Assembly: GCA_947644645.1 (NCBI GenBank)
Contig: CANSAF010000005.1
Coordinates: forward strand, 1 to 64,000
Source: an uncultured Sporosarcina sp.
GTDB lineage: Bacteria > Bacillota > Bacilli > Bacillales_A > Planococcaceae
Length of the DNA: 64,000 bases
Reading direction: 5' to 3'
The notes beneath the pieces were generated by a model, which saw only the letters and a list, made by a program, of their open reading frames with translations, was not told where the DNA came from and did no database searches. A program made the position numbers and the translations under genes. Positions 7,956 through 16,724 of the stretch are shown here, one piece after another. Every line of letters starts with the position of its first letter. Position 1 is the stretch's first letter.

Positions 7956-8639
7956 TTACACGTATTTACTAAACCTTGCTTCCAATCGATCTTGAATAAA
8001 TGAAATGATGACACAAATTGCCCAGTAAATGAGGGCAACGAGTATATACATCGTCATTGCATCATAGGTTCTTCCGACAACAATTTGCGTTTTTTGGAAT
8101 AACTCTGGCACGGTAATAACCGCCGCGAGTGATGTCGATTTCACTAAGTTCATAAATACGTTTGTCAGTGGTGGAATCGCAATTCTCGTTGCTTGCGGCA
8201 AAATGATTTTTTGTAAAGTCGTCCAATATGATAAGTTTAAGGCTTTGGCTGATTCCCATTGACCTTTGTCCACGCTATTTAAAGATGAGCGGTTAATCTC
8301 AGCGATATACGCCGCACTATTTAATCCAAATCCGATTGAAGCAGCCGTGATCGCAGAAAGTTGGATGCCGATCATTGGGAGCCCAAAATACAAAATAAAT
8401 AAAAAGACGAGCATAGGTGTTCCGCGCATAAAGGAAATATAAATACGTGCTGGCCAACGGAAAAACCAGTAAGAAGATCCACGTAGTAAAGCAAGTATGA
8501 GACCGAGCATCAGGCCGATTGCCATACCGATTAAGGATACAGCGAGTGTCATTGAAATTCCGCTTAAAATGAACGGTAAATTTTCCCATGCCAATGCAGC
8601 GTCGAATATATCTGTGAATTGAAAGTTTATGATGTCCAT
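7956..8639 (-). CDS. Polar amino-acid ABC transporter, permease
   Basis: HisM/GlnP-type inner-membrane subunit of 227 aa with about five hydrophobic segments and the ATPase-contact EAA-like loop (ESAKALNLSYWTTLQKIILPQA). Only one permease is present, so it probably works as a homodimer. It lies 15 bases after the binding-protein gene and 36 bases before the ATPase gene. Confidence 0.92.
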   Translation of the reverse strand: MDIINFQFTDIFDAALAWENLPFILSGISMTLAVSLIGMAIGLMLGLILALLRGSSYWFFRWPARIYISFMRGTPMLVFLFILYFGLPMIGIQLSAITAASIGFGLNSAAYIAEINRSSLNSVDKGQWESAKALNLSYWTTLQKIILPQATRIAIPPLTNVFMNLVKSTSLAAVITVPELFQKTQIVVGRTYDAMTMYILVALIYWAICVIISFIQDRLEARFSKYV

Positions 8640-8654
8640 TTAACCACCAACCGC

Positions 8655-9527
8655 TTAAATATCTAAGCCATCAATTTCAATGATTTCTTTCTCAGGAAAT
8701 TTAGATGCATCTTCTTCATAAAATTGAATTGCCAGTTCCGATAAAGTCCCGTCTTCATGCATTTCAGCAATGACTTCGTTAATTTTCTCTTGTAATGTAT
8801 ATGCACCTTTTGGCATTAACACACCAGATTCTGTTAAATTAAAGTTTAAAGTCGGATGTAAATGAATATCGAAATCTGGGAACGCCGCGACACCAAACTT
8901 TGTTAAATAATAGTCGTTAATCACAACATCTGTTCTGCCGTTATCTACATCACGTAAATACGCTTCGTTCGGTGCATTTCCATAGGTAACCACTTCTGCA
9001 CCAAATTGCTCCGCGATTTGACTGTAAATGGTCGTTGCACCTCCGCCAGCTTTTTTGCCGTTTAAATCTTCTAATGTTTCAATGCCTGAATTATCTTCTT
9101 TGCGAACTGCCATCGTTATGTATGAATATTTTATTGGGTCGCTAAAGTCAAATTGCTCTTTTCTTTTATCTGTAATGGTTGCCGAAGAAATATCAATACG
9201 ACCACTTTTAATCGCAGGCATTACAGAGTCTACGCCGATAATTTCAAACGAAATATCCAAATTGAGTCGTTTCGCAATTTCCCTCATCGTTTCAACTTCA
9301 AATCCTGTAAGCTGATCTTCTGTTTCTTCATCGCCATCATAATAAGATGCAGCGATTAATGTGCCGGATGTCGCAACAACTAATTTACCCGACTCTTGTA
9401 TTTTCTGCCAATACTCATCTTCGCTATCATCCTTCGTTGACGGATTTGCTTCTTGTGTTGTATTGCCACAAGCGACGAGTAACAGAACTGATAAAAGCAG
9501 TGTCATTCTCATAAAAAAGTTTTTCAT
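8655..9527 (-). CDS. Polar amino-acid ABC transporter, substrate-binding lipoprotein
   Basis: Extracellular solute-binding protein family 3. Lipobox LVACG (Cys20), then the family hallmarks: LTGFEVETMREIAKRL, IKSGRIDI, DFSDPI and a GTLSEL helix near the end. 290 aa is slightly longer than usual. The substrate is not decidable by eye; cystine, glutamine or a related polar amino acid is plausible. The promoter lies in 9540-9600. Confidence 0.9.
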   Translation of the reverse strand: MKNFFMRMTLLLSVLLLVACGNTTQEANPSTKDDSEDEYWQKIQESGKLVVATSGTLIAASYYDGDEETEDQLTGFEVETMREIAKRLNLDISFEIIGVDSVMPAIKSGRIDISSATITDKRKEQFDFSDPIKYSYITMAVRKEDNSGIETLEDLNGKKAGGGATTIYSQIAEQFGAEVVTYGNAPNEAYLRDVDNGRTDVVINDYYLTKFGVAAFPDFDIHLHPTLNFNLTESGVLMPKGAYTLQEKINEVIAEMHEDGTLSELAIQFYEEDASKFPEKEIIEIDGLDI

Positions 9528-9550
9528 TATAATCCTTCCTTTCTAAACTG

Positions 9551-9580
9551 TTATACTATTAGACGAATTAAATAATAACA
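9551..9580 (-). promoter_or_regulatory. Putative promoter of the amino-acid ABC operon
   Basis: Reading leftward, TTGTTA is followed by TAGTAT about 17 bases on, then a ribosome site GAAAGGAAGG before the binding-protein gene. Both boxes deviate from consensus, so this is a moderate call. No riboswitch-like structure was recognised. Confidence 0.35.
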
Positions 9581-9754
9581 ATAAAAGGTTTGAAGGTCAA
9601 TGCTAATCTGTGCTGTACCAATTTTAGTGATTTTTTTATGAAACAAAGATAAACTGTACTAGGTCACGAAAAAATTTAAATCATTTACGGACCTAGCACA
9701 TTTGACTCCATAAACCTACAGATCTAGTCCTCTTTTTCGAATGAAGCCATCTAG

Positions 9755-9961
9755 TATCCGCCATGTGAAAACGCGCCTATTAAATTAATTGTTAATACAA
9801 AAGGAAAAGAGATCACATTAAAAATGTTAAAAAATGATTCACTAGTTGAAGAAGTGAAATATGGTGAGAATGAAGTAGCTTACCAATTATGGGCGTTTGC
9901 TTTAAACGTGAACCGATATTCAACAGAAGCTGTGGAAAGTGTCGCTGATTTTAAAGAATAA
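9755..9961 (+). pseudogene. Remnant of a lipoprotein-family gene
   Basis: A 68-codon open stretch starts after a TAG, has no start codon or signal peptide, and begins NAPIKLIVNTKGKE, which lines up loosely with DAPPKVIVEADGE of the lipoprotein at 6221. I infer a 5'-truncated relative. The likeness is weak apart from the A-P-x-K-x-I-V core. Confidence 0.4.
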
Positions 9962-10082
9962 ACGAGTGACATTTTGACACAGGCAGGCATTTCAAGAAAT
10001 GAAAAATCACATTTGGTTGGCAGGGGAAACCGCAACTTTATAGGATACAGACCAAGTGACAAAGAGGGATCAAAAGATTATA

Positions 10083-10280
10083 ATGCCTGTATTGTTAATA
10101 GTCATTGCAGTATTATTGTTTGTTTATTTAAAATCAATTGTCGCAACAGCATATTTCCTTGTAACCGGATTATAACTTGGTACACCAAACCGCCACGAGA
10201 AAGCGGTGTATGTATTGATCGACATTCTGAAAACGAAATTTTTTTCGTCTGGGGTATTTTTCATGCAATCCAGTTATTAG
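10083..10280 (+). pseudogene. Small membrane-protein gene with an internal stop
   Basis: ATG 10083 opens a hydrophobic 30-residue segment (MPVLLIVIAVLLFVYLKSI...) that stops at TAA 10173; the same frame then continues without break to 10280 as plausible coding sequence (GTPNRHEKAVYVLIDILKTK). I read this as a nonsense-mutated short membrane protein. A weak ribosome site (AGAGGGA) precedes it. Family unknown. Confidence 0.35.
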
Positions 10281-10379
10281 ATTTTAAATTTTTTCTCTAC
10301 CTTCTCTACAGCTGTTTATAAATGAATAGAAAAGGGGAATTTACTTATTAAAGTAAAATTTCAGAGGAGATGGGAATTG

Positions 10380-10862
10380 ATGAAGAAATTGAATTGGAAA
10401 TTGATTGCAACAGTAGCGCTGCCTGTAGTTGGTGGATCTGTTTTAGGAAGGGTTGCTACTAAAGAAGCTAGTGAAAAGTATGAAAGTTTTAAAACGCCGA
10501 GGTTTTCACCGCCTAGTTGGCTGTTTCCTGTAGCGTGGACAAGTTTATATACTATGATGGGAATCGCAAAATATACCTTTGATAATAAAGAAAAGCCGAA
10601 ACAACGACAACAAATGGGCAATTTCTTTTATTATACGCAATTAGGTTTAAATTTTTTATGGTCGCCACTTTTCTTTAAAGAAGAAAAAAGAGGAATTGCT
10701 TTAGTAGATGCTTCTTTTCTATGGTTGGCAGTTGTCTCCACAACTTCTATTTACAATAAACATAGTCAGACTGCGGGGAAACTCATGCTGCCTTATGTGG
10801 GTTGGTCAGCTTATGCAATGTATTTGAATTATGCAACTTGGAAGCTAAATAAAGATTATTAA
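10380..10862 (+). CDS. tspO: TspO/MBR family membrane protein
   Basis: Five-helix tryptophan-rich sensory protein/benzodiazepine-receptor homologue that binds porphyrins in other bacteria. Seen are the SPPSWLFPVAWTSLYTMMGIA stretch, N-x-x-W-S-P-L-F-F (NFLWSPLFF) and a final helix with Y-x-x-Y-L-N, all family marks; 160 aa is usual. ATG 10380 has AGAGGAGA nine bases upstream; TTG 10377 is the alternative. In a genome this rich in haem genes a link to porphyrin handling is possible but unproven. Confidence 0.9.
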   Translation: MKKLNWKLIATVALPVVGGSVLGRVATKEASEKYESFKTPRFSPPSWLFPVAWTSLYTMMGIAKYTFDNKEKPKQRQQMGNFFYYTQLGLNFLWSPLFFKEEKRGIALVDASFLWLAVVSTTSIYNKHSQTAGKLMLPYVGWSAYAMYLNYATWKLNKDY

Positions 10863-10945
10863 TTTAAATGGTGGAAGGTTTTGACGGCAATAATCTGTCA
10901 AGATATCACCGTAATTACAATGTCTAAAGAGAAGGGGCGATCGGC

Positions 10946-11464
10946 ATGAAAGAGCAAGAAAATAGGATTGATGAACCAAAATTTGTGATGAAGGCAGCAC
11001 ATGCAGTATGGGCGGCAAATAAGTATTTTGTTTTAGCTTGTCGGCAACAGGATTATTTGAAGATTCGAGAACTGCTGAAGCCAGAAAAGATTCAAACACA
11101 AGCTGCCTATGAGGTACTGGAAAGTGTCGTCCATCAATTTTCTGATGTGAAAAGTAAAGACTTGCCACAGTTAGAAAATGCGCTTTACCATATCGCAGGT
11201 TATTTTAAAAATCAATTAACGAAAGAACAACGACAACAGTTGAATTGTTTAATACAAGATCATCCAGAAGAGGCTTTAGCTCAGTTGGACCACTATAGAC
11301 GCCTGTTCGATATTGATTATTTACAAAATACAACATTATGGCAAGGCAGTCGGGCAAAATTATTTAACGAAGTGCCTGTCGAATTGTCGTATAAAAATGT
11401 CACTTATCCAAAAGGGGAACTGATTTGGAAAGGTCATTATGTATTAGTAAAACCACAAATGTAG
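10946..11464 (+). CDS. YbgA/DUF1722-like protein
   Basis: Unknown function. The middle of the protein (LYHIAGYFKNQLTKEQRQQL... then LDHYRRLFDIDYLQNTTLW) resembles the DUF1722 domain found in YbgA and next to photolyase or DNA-repair genes in other bacteria. The next gene, 16 bases downstream, resembles a pyrimidine-dimer glycosylase, which fits a repair theme. A ribosome site (AGAAGGGGCGA) precedes ATG 10946. Confidence 0.7.
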   Translation: MKEQENRIDEPKFVMKAAHAVWAANKYFVLACRQQDYLKIRELLKPEKIQTQAAYEVLESVVHQFSDVKSKDLPQLENALYHIAGYFKNQLTKEQRQQLNCLIQDHPEEALAQLDHYRRLFDIDYLQNTTLWQGSRAKLFNEVPVELSYKNVTYPKGELIWKGHYVLVKPQM

Positions 11465-11480
11465 AAAGAGATGGATAGAG

Positions 11481-11843
11481 ATGAGACTTTGGCATGAAGA
11501 TTTACTGAAGGGATTACCAAGACAACAGTTGCTGGGACAACATAGAGAATGTTGTGCTTTACGTGGAAATGGTTGGAAAAGGAAACATGCAACGGTTGAT
11601 TATATCTTCCTTTATTCACCTTATAAATTATACCAATACCATATGTTGGTCATAAAGGAAATGCAGAGAAGAGGTTACCAAAATGATCAAATGTGGGAGG
11701 AACCTTTGTATCGCGGAAAGCAATGTGTTGCTTACGACCAATTAGAGACAATTGAGCAAACAACACCTATTTATCCTGAGCATAATGATGAATATTTAAA
11801 AGAATGTATAGAGAATTTAAAAGAGAAAGGAATTGATCTTTGA
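11481..11843 (+). CDS. Pyrimidine-dimer DNA glycosylase-like protein (TIGR02328 type)
   Basis: Short 120-aa protein with the conserved opening MRLWHEDLL...LPRQQLLGQHRECCALRGNGW and H-A-T-V-x-Y, shared by a family related to phage T4 endonuclease V, which cuts at UV-made dimers. Catalysis in this branch is not established. It forms a pair with the YbgA-like gene, with GAAAGAGATGG as ribosome site inside the 16-base gap. Confidence 0.75.
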   Translation: MRLWHEDLLKGLPRQQLLGQHRECCALRGNGWKRKHATVDYIFLYSPYKLYQYHMLVIKEMQRRGYQNDQMWEEPLYRGKQCVAYDQLETIEQTTPIYPEHNDEYLKECIENLKEKGIDL

Positions 11844-11849
11844 AACCTT

Positions 11850-11957
11850 TCTCGATGTCTAAATCGTAAAGTGGCAAACCGTATCATCAGATTGACTGGT
11901 GAAACTCCTGATAAAGCGTTAGAAAACAGAAAAGTGAAGCGAGAGAAGACGAATTAA
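11850..11957 (+). pseudogene. C-terminal gene fragment, unrecognised
   Basis: Thirty-five codons (core NRKVANRIIRLTGETPDKAL, then a basic end and TAA) without a start. The composition looks coding but the family is not recognised. The rest of 11844-12106 is non-coding and contains the cupin ribosome site. Confidence 0.25.
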
Positions 11958-12106
11958 GCTGCTTGAGGTGGGATTTAGAATGAGAAATACTACAGCGATT
12001 GTTCACTTAAAATGGAATCATTAATTTTTTATTTCAACTTCTCCAGGTACGTTATTGCCTATTAAACATATAATAAGTTGCATGATGATTAGAAAGGAAT
12101 GATAAC

Positions 12107-12643
12107 ATGTATTGGGTTTATCAACCGGCGTATTATTATCCATCCCCTTCTTATCCAACTCAACATTTCCTAAATTCAACGCAACGCCAAGATATGTGGC
12201 AATTCAATGGTCCAAGTTGGCATGAAAACAATAATCATTTCAGCACAAATGATTATGGACAGCAACCCTTTGTGGTCAATATTAATGAAGCAGCCCGAAG
12301 AAATAATACGTTTCGTACTGCTATATGGACTGGAGAATACCTACAAGTTACATTAATGAGTATCAATGTGGCTGAAGATATTGGGATTGAAACACATCCT
12401 GATACGGATCAGGTTTTACGAGTCGAGCAAGGAGAGGGTGTCTTAAGAATATGGGAAGATAATGATTCAAGTTATGACAGGCCCTTATCTAGCGACTCGG
12501 CAATTATGATTCCAGCGGGTACATGGCATAATGTAATCAATACGGGGAATGTTCCTTTAAAGCTTTATTCAATATATGCGCCTCCGCATCATCCGTATGG
12601 AACAGTAGAAACAACGAAAAGCGATGCTATGAAAGAAAAATAA
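12107..12643 (+). CDS. Cupin-domain protein
   Basis: 178 aa: a Tyr/Pro/Gln-rich N-terminus of about 55 residues, then a single cupin barrel with metal-site motifs G-x5-H-x3-D-Q (GIETHPDTDQVL) and G-x5-G, followed by GTWHNV. Resembles mannose-6-phosphate isomerase-type cupins; the YYYPSPSYP start is reminiscent of spore-coat-associated proteins. Probably a metal-binding protein; substrate unknown. GAAAGGAATG gives the ribosome site and a rho-independent terminator follows. Confidence 0.8.
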   Translation: MYWVYQPAYYYPSPSYPTQHFLNSTQRQDMWQFNGPSWHENNNHFSTNDYGQQPFVVNINEAARRNNTFRTAIWTGEYLQVTLMSINVAEDIGIETHPDTDQVLRVEQGEGVLRIWEDNDSSYDRPLSSDSAIMIPAGTWHNVINTGNVPLKLYSIYAPPHHPYGTVETTKSDAMKEK

Positions 12644-12693
12644 AAATTTCCATTCATTACCAAATGCATTCTTATTCTTTTGATAGGATACTG

Positions 12694-12733
12694 AACGTCA
12701 TTTGATTCATCTATCGACAAATGACGTTTTTTT
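12694..12733 (+). terminator. Rho-independent terminator after the cupin gene
   Basis: Perfect 11-base arms (aacgtcatttg and caaatgacgtt) and T7. It isolates the cupin gene from what follows; 12734-12985 shows no gene or clear signal. Confidence 0.85.
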
Positions 12734-12985
12734 GTATTTTTTTGAAGCGATAGCGAATGAATAATCAATATCTTCATTTAAAACTTAATCAGTGCGCTAG
12801 TTCCTATCATGACATATTGGTTGACCTGATTATGCAAGAGGATTGAAGGAATTTTTCATAATAAAAATAAAGAGATTATGTAAAGGTTTTGTAAAAGGTC
12901 TTGAAGTGGTTAAACGATTGTAATAATCTTGTCGTAGGTTAACAATATCGGAAGTCATTACCGGTATTCGATAACAGAATGGTAA

Positions 12986-13336
12986 ATGAGCGTGGAAGCT
13001 ACAGTTTTACGAAAGTTATTTCTAGAATTCATTCACATCCATATCCTTCATCATGCAAGTGAACATTCTATCTTCGGGTGATGGATGGTGGATGAACTGA
13101 AAGCGCATGGATCCAGCATGAGTGCGGGAACTTTATACCCGATTTTACATACGGTGGAATCAGATGGATTGTGAACCAAAGAAGAGAAGAATGTTGAAGG
13201 TAAAATAAGAAAATACGATCAATCAACGTACAAAGAGAGAAAAGTACTTCAGGAAGCAAGGATAAAAGCATACGAGTGATTTAAGGAAATTCAAGAGGAG
13301 TTTCCTTTATTTCATGATGTAAGGAGAGTGAATAGA
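12986..13336 (+). pseudogene. padR-type regulator, inactivated by stop codons
   Basis: One continuous reading frame from ATG 12986 still spells a PadR regulator: LRKLFLEFIHIHILHHASEHSIFG, stop, WMVDELKAHG..MSAGTLYPILHTVESDG, stop, TKEEKNVEGKIRKY...KAYE, stop, FKEIQEE. All three interruptions are TGA and no frameshift is needed. The frame even runs into chrA without its own stop. PadR proteins commonly regulate the adjacent chrA in Bacillales, so this cassette has lost its regulator while the transporter stays intact. Confidence 0.85.
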
Positions 13337-13339
13337 TGT

Positions 13340-14551
13340 ATGGATCGTCAAACAAAGCATGAAGAAAAGAGGACCTATTCCTTCCGAACTTTATTCGAGA
13401 TTCTTATGGTTTCAATAAGATTGGGGGTAACGTCATTTGGAGGACCTATTGCACATTTAGGGTATTTCCATGAGGAATATATTCGCAGAAGAAAATGGAT
13501 GGATGAAAAAAGCTATGCTGATTTAGTCGCATTGGCTCAATTTCTTCCAGGTCCAGCAAGTAGTCAAGTAGGGATTGGTATTGGCATCGTTCGGGGCGGA
13601 GTTTTAGGTGGCATTATATCATTTCTAGGGTTTACGTTACCTTCTGTTATTGCGCTGATTATTTTTGCATTGCTCTTGCAAACGTTTAATCTTGGAGAAG
13701 CAGGCTGGATACATGGGCTTAAATTGGTGGCAGTCGCAATTGTTGCGCACGCTATTTTAGGGATGGCAAAAAATTTAACGCCTGACCTGAAGCGGAAAAC
13801 CATTGCCTTATTCGCATTGACAATTACGTTAGTATGGCCAGCAATTTATTCTCAAATCGGTATTATTTTGTTGGCTGCATTGACTGGTTTTTTAATGTTT
13901 AAACAACATCATTTACAAGAGGATCATTCAAAGGTATATTTTCCTGTTTCCAAAAAGCTTGGCGTCATTTGTTTAACTTTGTTTTTTGGCTTATTATTTC
14001 TATTGCCATTCTTGAGAGAACTCACTTCTATCCGATGGATTGCGATGTTTGATAGTTTTTATCGCTCTGGCGCACTCGTTTTCGGTGGAGGACATGTTGT
14101 GTTACCGTTACTGGAGCAAGAATTTGTGCCGACTGGTTGGTTAAGTGCAGAAGCGTTTCTTGCAGGATATGGGGCAACACAAGCCGTTCCCGGTCCATTA
14201 TTTACTTTCGCAGCTTATTTAGGGGCTGTTATAAATGGATGGCAAGGTGGATTCATCGCAACCATTGCTATTTTTTTACCGGCTTTTCTTTTGATTTTAG
14301 GCACATTGCCTTTCTGGGATTCTTTACGCCGTAATCCAAAAATCAAGGGCGCTTTGATGGGCGTAAACGCAGCTGTCGTTGGTCTTTTGATTGCTGCATT
14401 TTACCAACCGATTTGGACAAGTTCTATTATAAAGCCAATCGATTTTGCATTTGCGGCGATCTTGTTTAGCATGCTAGCCTATTTTAAGTTACCCCCATGG
14501 GTAATTGTACTAACAGGTGCAGTAGGAGGAACACTGCTCGGATTGTTATAA
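13340..14551 (+). CDS. chrA: Chromate transporter ChrA
   Basis: CHR-family membrane protein expected to export chromate. Both halves of the duplicated family are visible: TSFGGPIAHLGYFHEEY...LAQFLPGPASSQVG in the N half and VFGGGHVVLPLLE...GATQAVPGPLFTFAAYLG in the C half, with about ten hydrophobic segments. About 403 aa, full length. The open frame can start at GTG 13328 but AAGGAGA ends at 13327, so ATG 13340 is better spaced. A closely similar but frameshifted copy lies at 49969-51151 on the other strand. Confidence 0.92.
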   Translation: MDRQTKHEEKRTYSFRTLFEILMVSIRLGVTSFGGPIAHLGYFHEEYIRRRKWMDEKSYADLVALAQFLPGPASSQVGIGIGIVRGGVLGGIISFLGFTLPSVIALIIFALLLQTFNLGEAGWIHGLKLVAVAIVAHAILGMAKNLTPDLKRKTIALFALTITLVWPAIYSQIGIILLAALTGFLMFKQHHLQEDHSKVYFPVSKKLGVICLTLFFGLLFLLPFLRELTSIRWIAMFDSFYRSGALVFGGGHVVLPLLEQEFVPTGWLSAEAFLAGYGATQAVPGPLFTFAAYLGAVINGWQGGFIATIAIFLPAFLLILGTLPFWDSLRRNPKIKGALMGVNAAVVGLLIAAFYQPIWTSSIIKPIDFAFAAILFSMLAYFKLPPWVIVLTGAVGGTLLGLL

Positions 14552-14575
14552 ATCGTCATGAGCCATAAAACTATA

Positions 14576-14611
14576 AAAACGCATGAAATCAATCTTGATT
14601 TCATGCGTTTT
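14576..14611. terminator. Bidirectional terminator between chrA and the peptide operon
   Basis: Sixteen-base perfect arms (aaaacgcatgaaatca and tgatttcatgcgtttt) with a four-base loop, A-rich on one side and T-rich on the other, between convergent genes. It can end transcription both ways. Confidence 0.9.
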
Positions 14612-14644
14612 CTATAAAATAGACTATTATACTTTTTCTACTTG

Positions 14645-16696
14645 TTAAACAAAATTCCTTGGAATGTCTTTCGTCCATGTTTTCTCGAAAACTTTTTCAT
14701 TGTTTTCATAAGCTTCTAACGTATTGAGCAAATAAAATGTTGTTTCGTCACAAGTCATTTTACTGTATGTGATAAGTTTGGTTTGCCAGTTTTCGCGTGA
14801 TAAAGTTAGTTCCCATTCGCATTCGGCTTTTGCAGAGAGTGGGTCGTTTGCGGCAATTGTGTAACTGTTTTTATTTTTGCTGCCGTATTGGATGCCGTTG
14901 GAAAGGAGTAATCTTTCTCCTTCATCAGAAAAGTCTTCTAGTTTCCATACGCCGTTTATTAAGTCTTGTGTCGTATGCCTTGTTCGATTTTCTTTGCGAA
15001 TGATTTCAGTTTCGGTAACTTCGGCAATTTCTGGAATGTCGAAGTGAATTAGGGCATCATGTGCTTGTGGTGTGCGCATGGGTAGTTCGAGCGCCGTATA
15101 TTCACCTTCATGCAATGTCAATGTTACTTCTTTAGGTGATGGCCATGCTTGTGGCCAGTAAGTTGGCGAAACGGCAATTTCTAATTGATGTCCTTTAGGA
15201 ATTTTTTGACCGATTGCATCTAATTGAATGGAAACACGATATTTTTCATCGACTTGTAACAGTTCTGGATGCTCATGTGAATTGCGATGGGTTAAATTCA
15301 ACATGCCCCAACTAATTAAAGTGGATTCTCCAGTTGGTGCTTTCATGCATAAACGCACCGCCATTAATGCCTGTACTTGATTAGCAGAGATTTCTGCGTG
15401 GAATATCGGATGCCCTAATATTTCTTTGTCTGTTTCAAAAGGTGCTGAAGTGTAGACAACTGCATAGCCATTTTCGATTCTTTGGTCAGATGCCAAGTCT
15501 CCAGGTTCGCCGAACGGACAGAAAACGCCGTGATGAAAACCGTGTTGTTGTACGCTTGGGACGAGCATTTGATTTTTTTCTGGTGCAACGTCCGTTAAGC
15601 GGTTTTTCGACGGATACAATGTTTCTTTTTGGATATCATTTGATGGCCAATGATCATCGGCAACCCATTTTCCAGGGCGTGTATCGTAACTCACTTGTGG
15701 CAATTCACTGTTTTGAATATAGCTAATGAGTTTCGGATCTTCTTTGACACCTGTATCTTCACCTTTTAACCATTGATCCCACCAGCGCAAACTCTCTTGT
15801 AAAAATCCTATGCTCGGTTCAGGGGTTGCGACTTCTGGATATTCATGCGCCCACGGACCGACTAATCCTTTACTATACGCATTTGGTAAGTTTTCAATTA
15901 AACGAAATACCGCGTTTGTATAGCCGTCTTGCCAGCCGCCAACTGCAAAGACAGGAATTTTTACTTTCGAGTAATCTTCGCAGATTGAGCCGTGTTTCCA
16001 ATAATCATTTCTAAGTTGGTGTTTGAGCCAGTATTCAACAAGTGGCGGTGTGTTTTCTAAACGATCAATCCAATTGTCACGCCAACTTTCACCAACAACT
16101 TCTGGGTCTTGTGGTCTTGCGTTATAGGCGAACATTGTCGATGACCACCAAAGCATATCTGAAGCAAGCACATTGCCACCGCGATAATGTACATCATCTG
16201 CGTAACGATCATCGGTTGAACAAAGTGTAATAATGGCTTTTAAATTTGGATGCTCACGTGCCGCAACTTGTAAACTGTTAAATCCACCCCATGATTTTCC
16301 GAACATGCCTACAGAGCCTGTACACCACTCTTGCGTGGCGAGCCAATCAATTAAATCGAGTGCGTCGTCTTGCTCTTGTTTCACATATTCATCTTCTAAA
16401 ACTCCGTCTGAATCTCCAGATCCACGAATATCTACACGAATGCTGGCATAGCCATGTCCTGCTAAATAAGGATGTCTAGCCGAGTCACGAATTTTCGTAA
16501 AGTCATTTTTACGATAAGGAATGTATTCGATAATAGCAGGGACTGGATTTTCAATTGCATCGATAGGTAACCAAATTGTTGCAGCTAATTTTGTGCCGTC
16601 AGACATTGGAATCCAAACATGCTCCATCACTTTCACTTCTCTTGGAAACTTTGTTTTGACGATTCTTCGTTCAGATTCTCGAATACTAAATACCAT
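14645..16696 (-). CDS. S15/CocE-NonD family hydrolase (X-Pro dipeptidyl-peptidase-like)
   Basis: Alpha/beta hydrolase of the S15 peptidase/CocE family. N-terminal domain: ISMSDGTKLAATIW-type opening, RVDIRGSGDSDG, then the nucleophile elbow GKSWGG (Ser135). The C-terminal half is the jelly-roll typical of X-Pro dipeptidyl-peptidases and CocE. 683 aa is a usual size. No signal peptide, so it acts in the cytoplasm. It is the last gene of a leftward operon that begins with a peptide importer, which favours action on imported proline-containing peptides; an acyl-amide or ester substrate is the alternative. AGAAGGG precedes ATG 16696. Confidence 0.88.
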   Translation of the reverse strand: MVFSIRESERRIVKTKFPREVKVMEHVWIPMSDGTKLAATIWLPIDAIENPVPAIIEYIPYRKNDFTKIRDSARHPYLAGHGYASIRVDIRGSGDSDGVLEDEYVKQEQDDALDLIDWLATQEWCTGSVGMFGKSWGGFNSLQVAAREHPNLKAIITLCSTDDRYADDVHYRGGNVLASDMLWWSSTMFAYNARPQDPEVVGESWRDNWIDRLENTPPLVEYWLKHQLRNDYWKHGSICEDYSKVKIPVFAVGGWQDGYTNAVFRLIENLPNAYSKGLVGPWAHEYPEVATPEPSIGFLQESLRWWDQWLKGEDTGVKEDPKLISYIQNSELPQVSYDTRPGKWVADDHWPSNDIQKETLYPSKNRLTDVAPEKNQMLVPSVQQHGFHHGVFCPFGEPGDLASDQRIENGYAVVYTSAPFETDKEILGHPIFHAEISANQVQALMAVRLCMKAPTGESTLISWGMLNLTHRNSHEHPELLQVDEKYRVSIQLDAIGQKIPKGHQLEIAVSPTYWPQAWPSPKEVTLTLHEGEYTALELPMRTPQAHDALIHFDIPEIAEVTETEIIRKENRTRHTTQDLINGVWKLEDFSDEGERLLLSNGIQYGSKNKNSYTIAANDPLSAKAECEWELTLSRENWQTKLITYSKMTCDETTFYLLNTLEAYENNEKVFEKTWTKDIPRNFV

Positions 16697-16724
16697 TGAT
16701 AAAACCCTTCTTTCGATAAAATAT

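Noticed and set aside
9974-10321. 115-codon open frame
   Set aside because: Composition is not coding-like (Cys/Asn/His-rich); a different frame in the same stretch holds the more plausible membrane mini-gene.
12986-13336. Recoding of TGA as an amino acid
   Set aside because: All three interruptions of padR are TGA, but the well-kept genes of the window contain no in-frame TGA and several end with it, so decay is the simpler reading.
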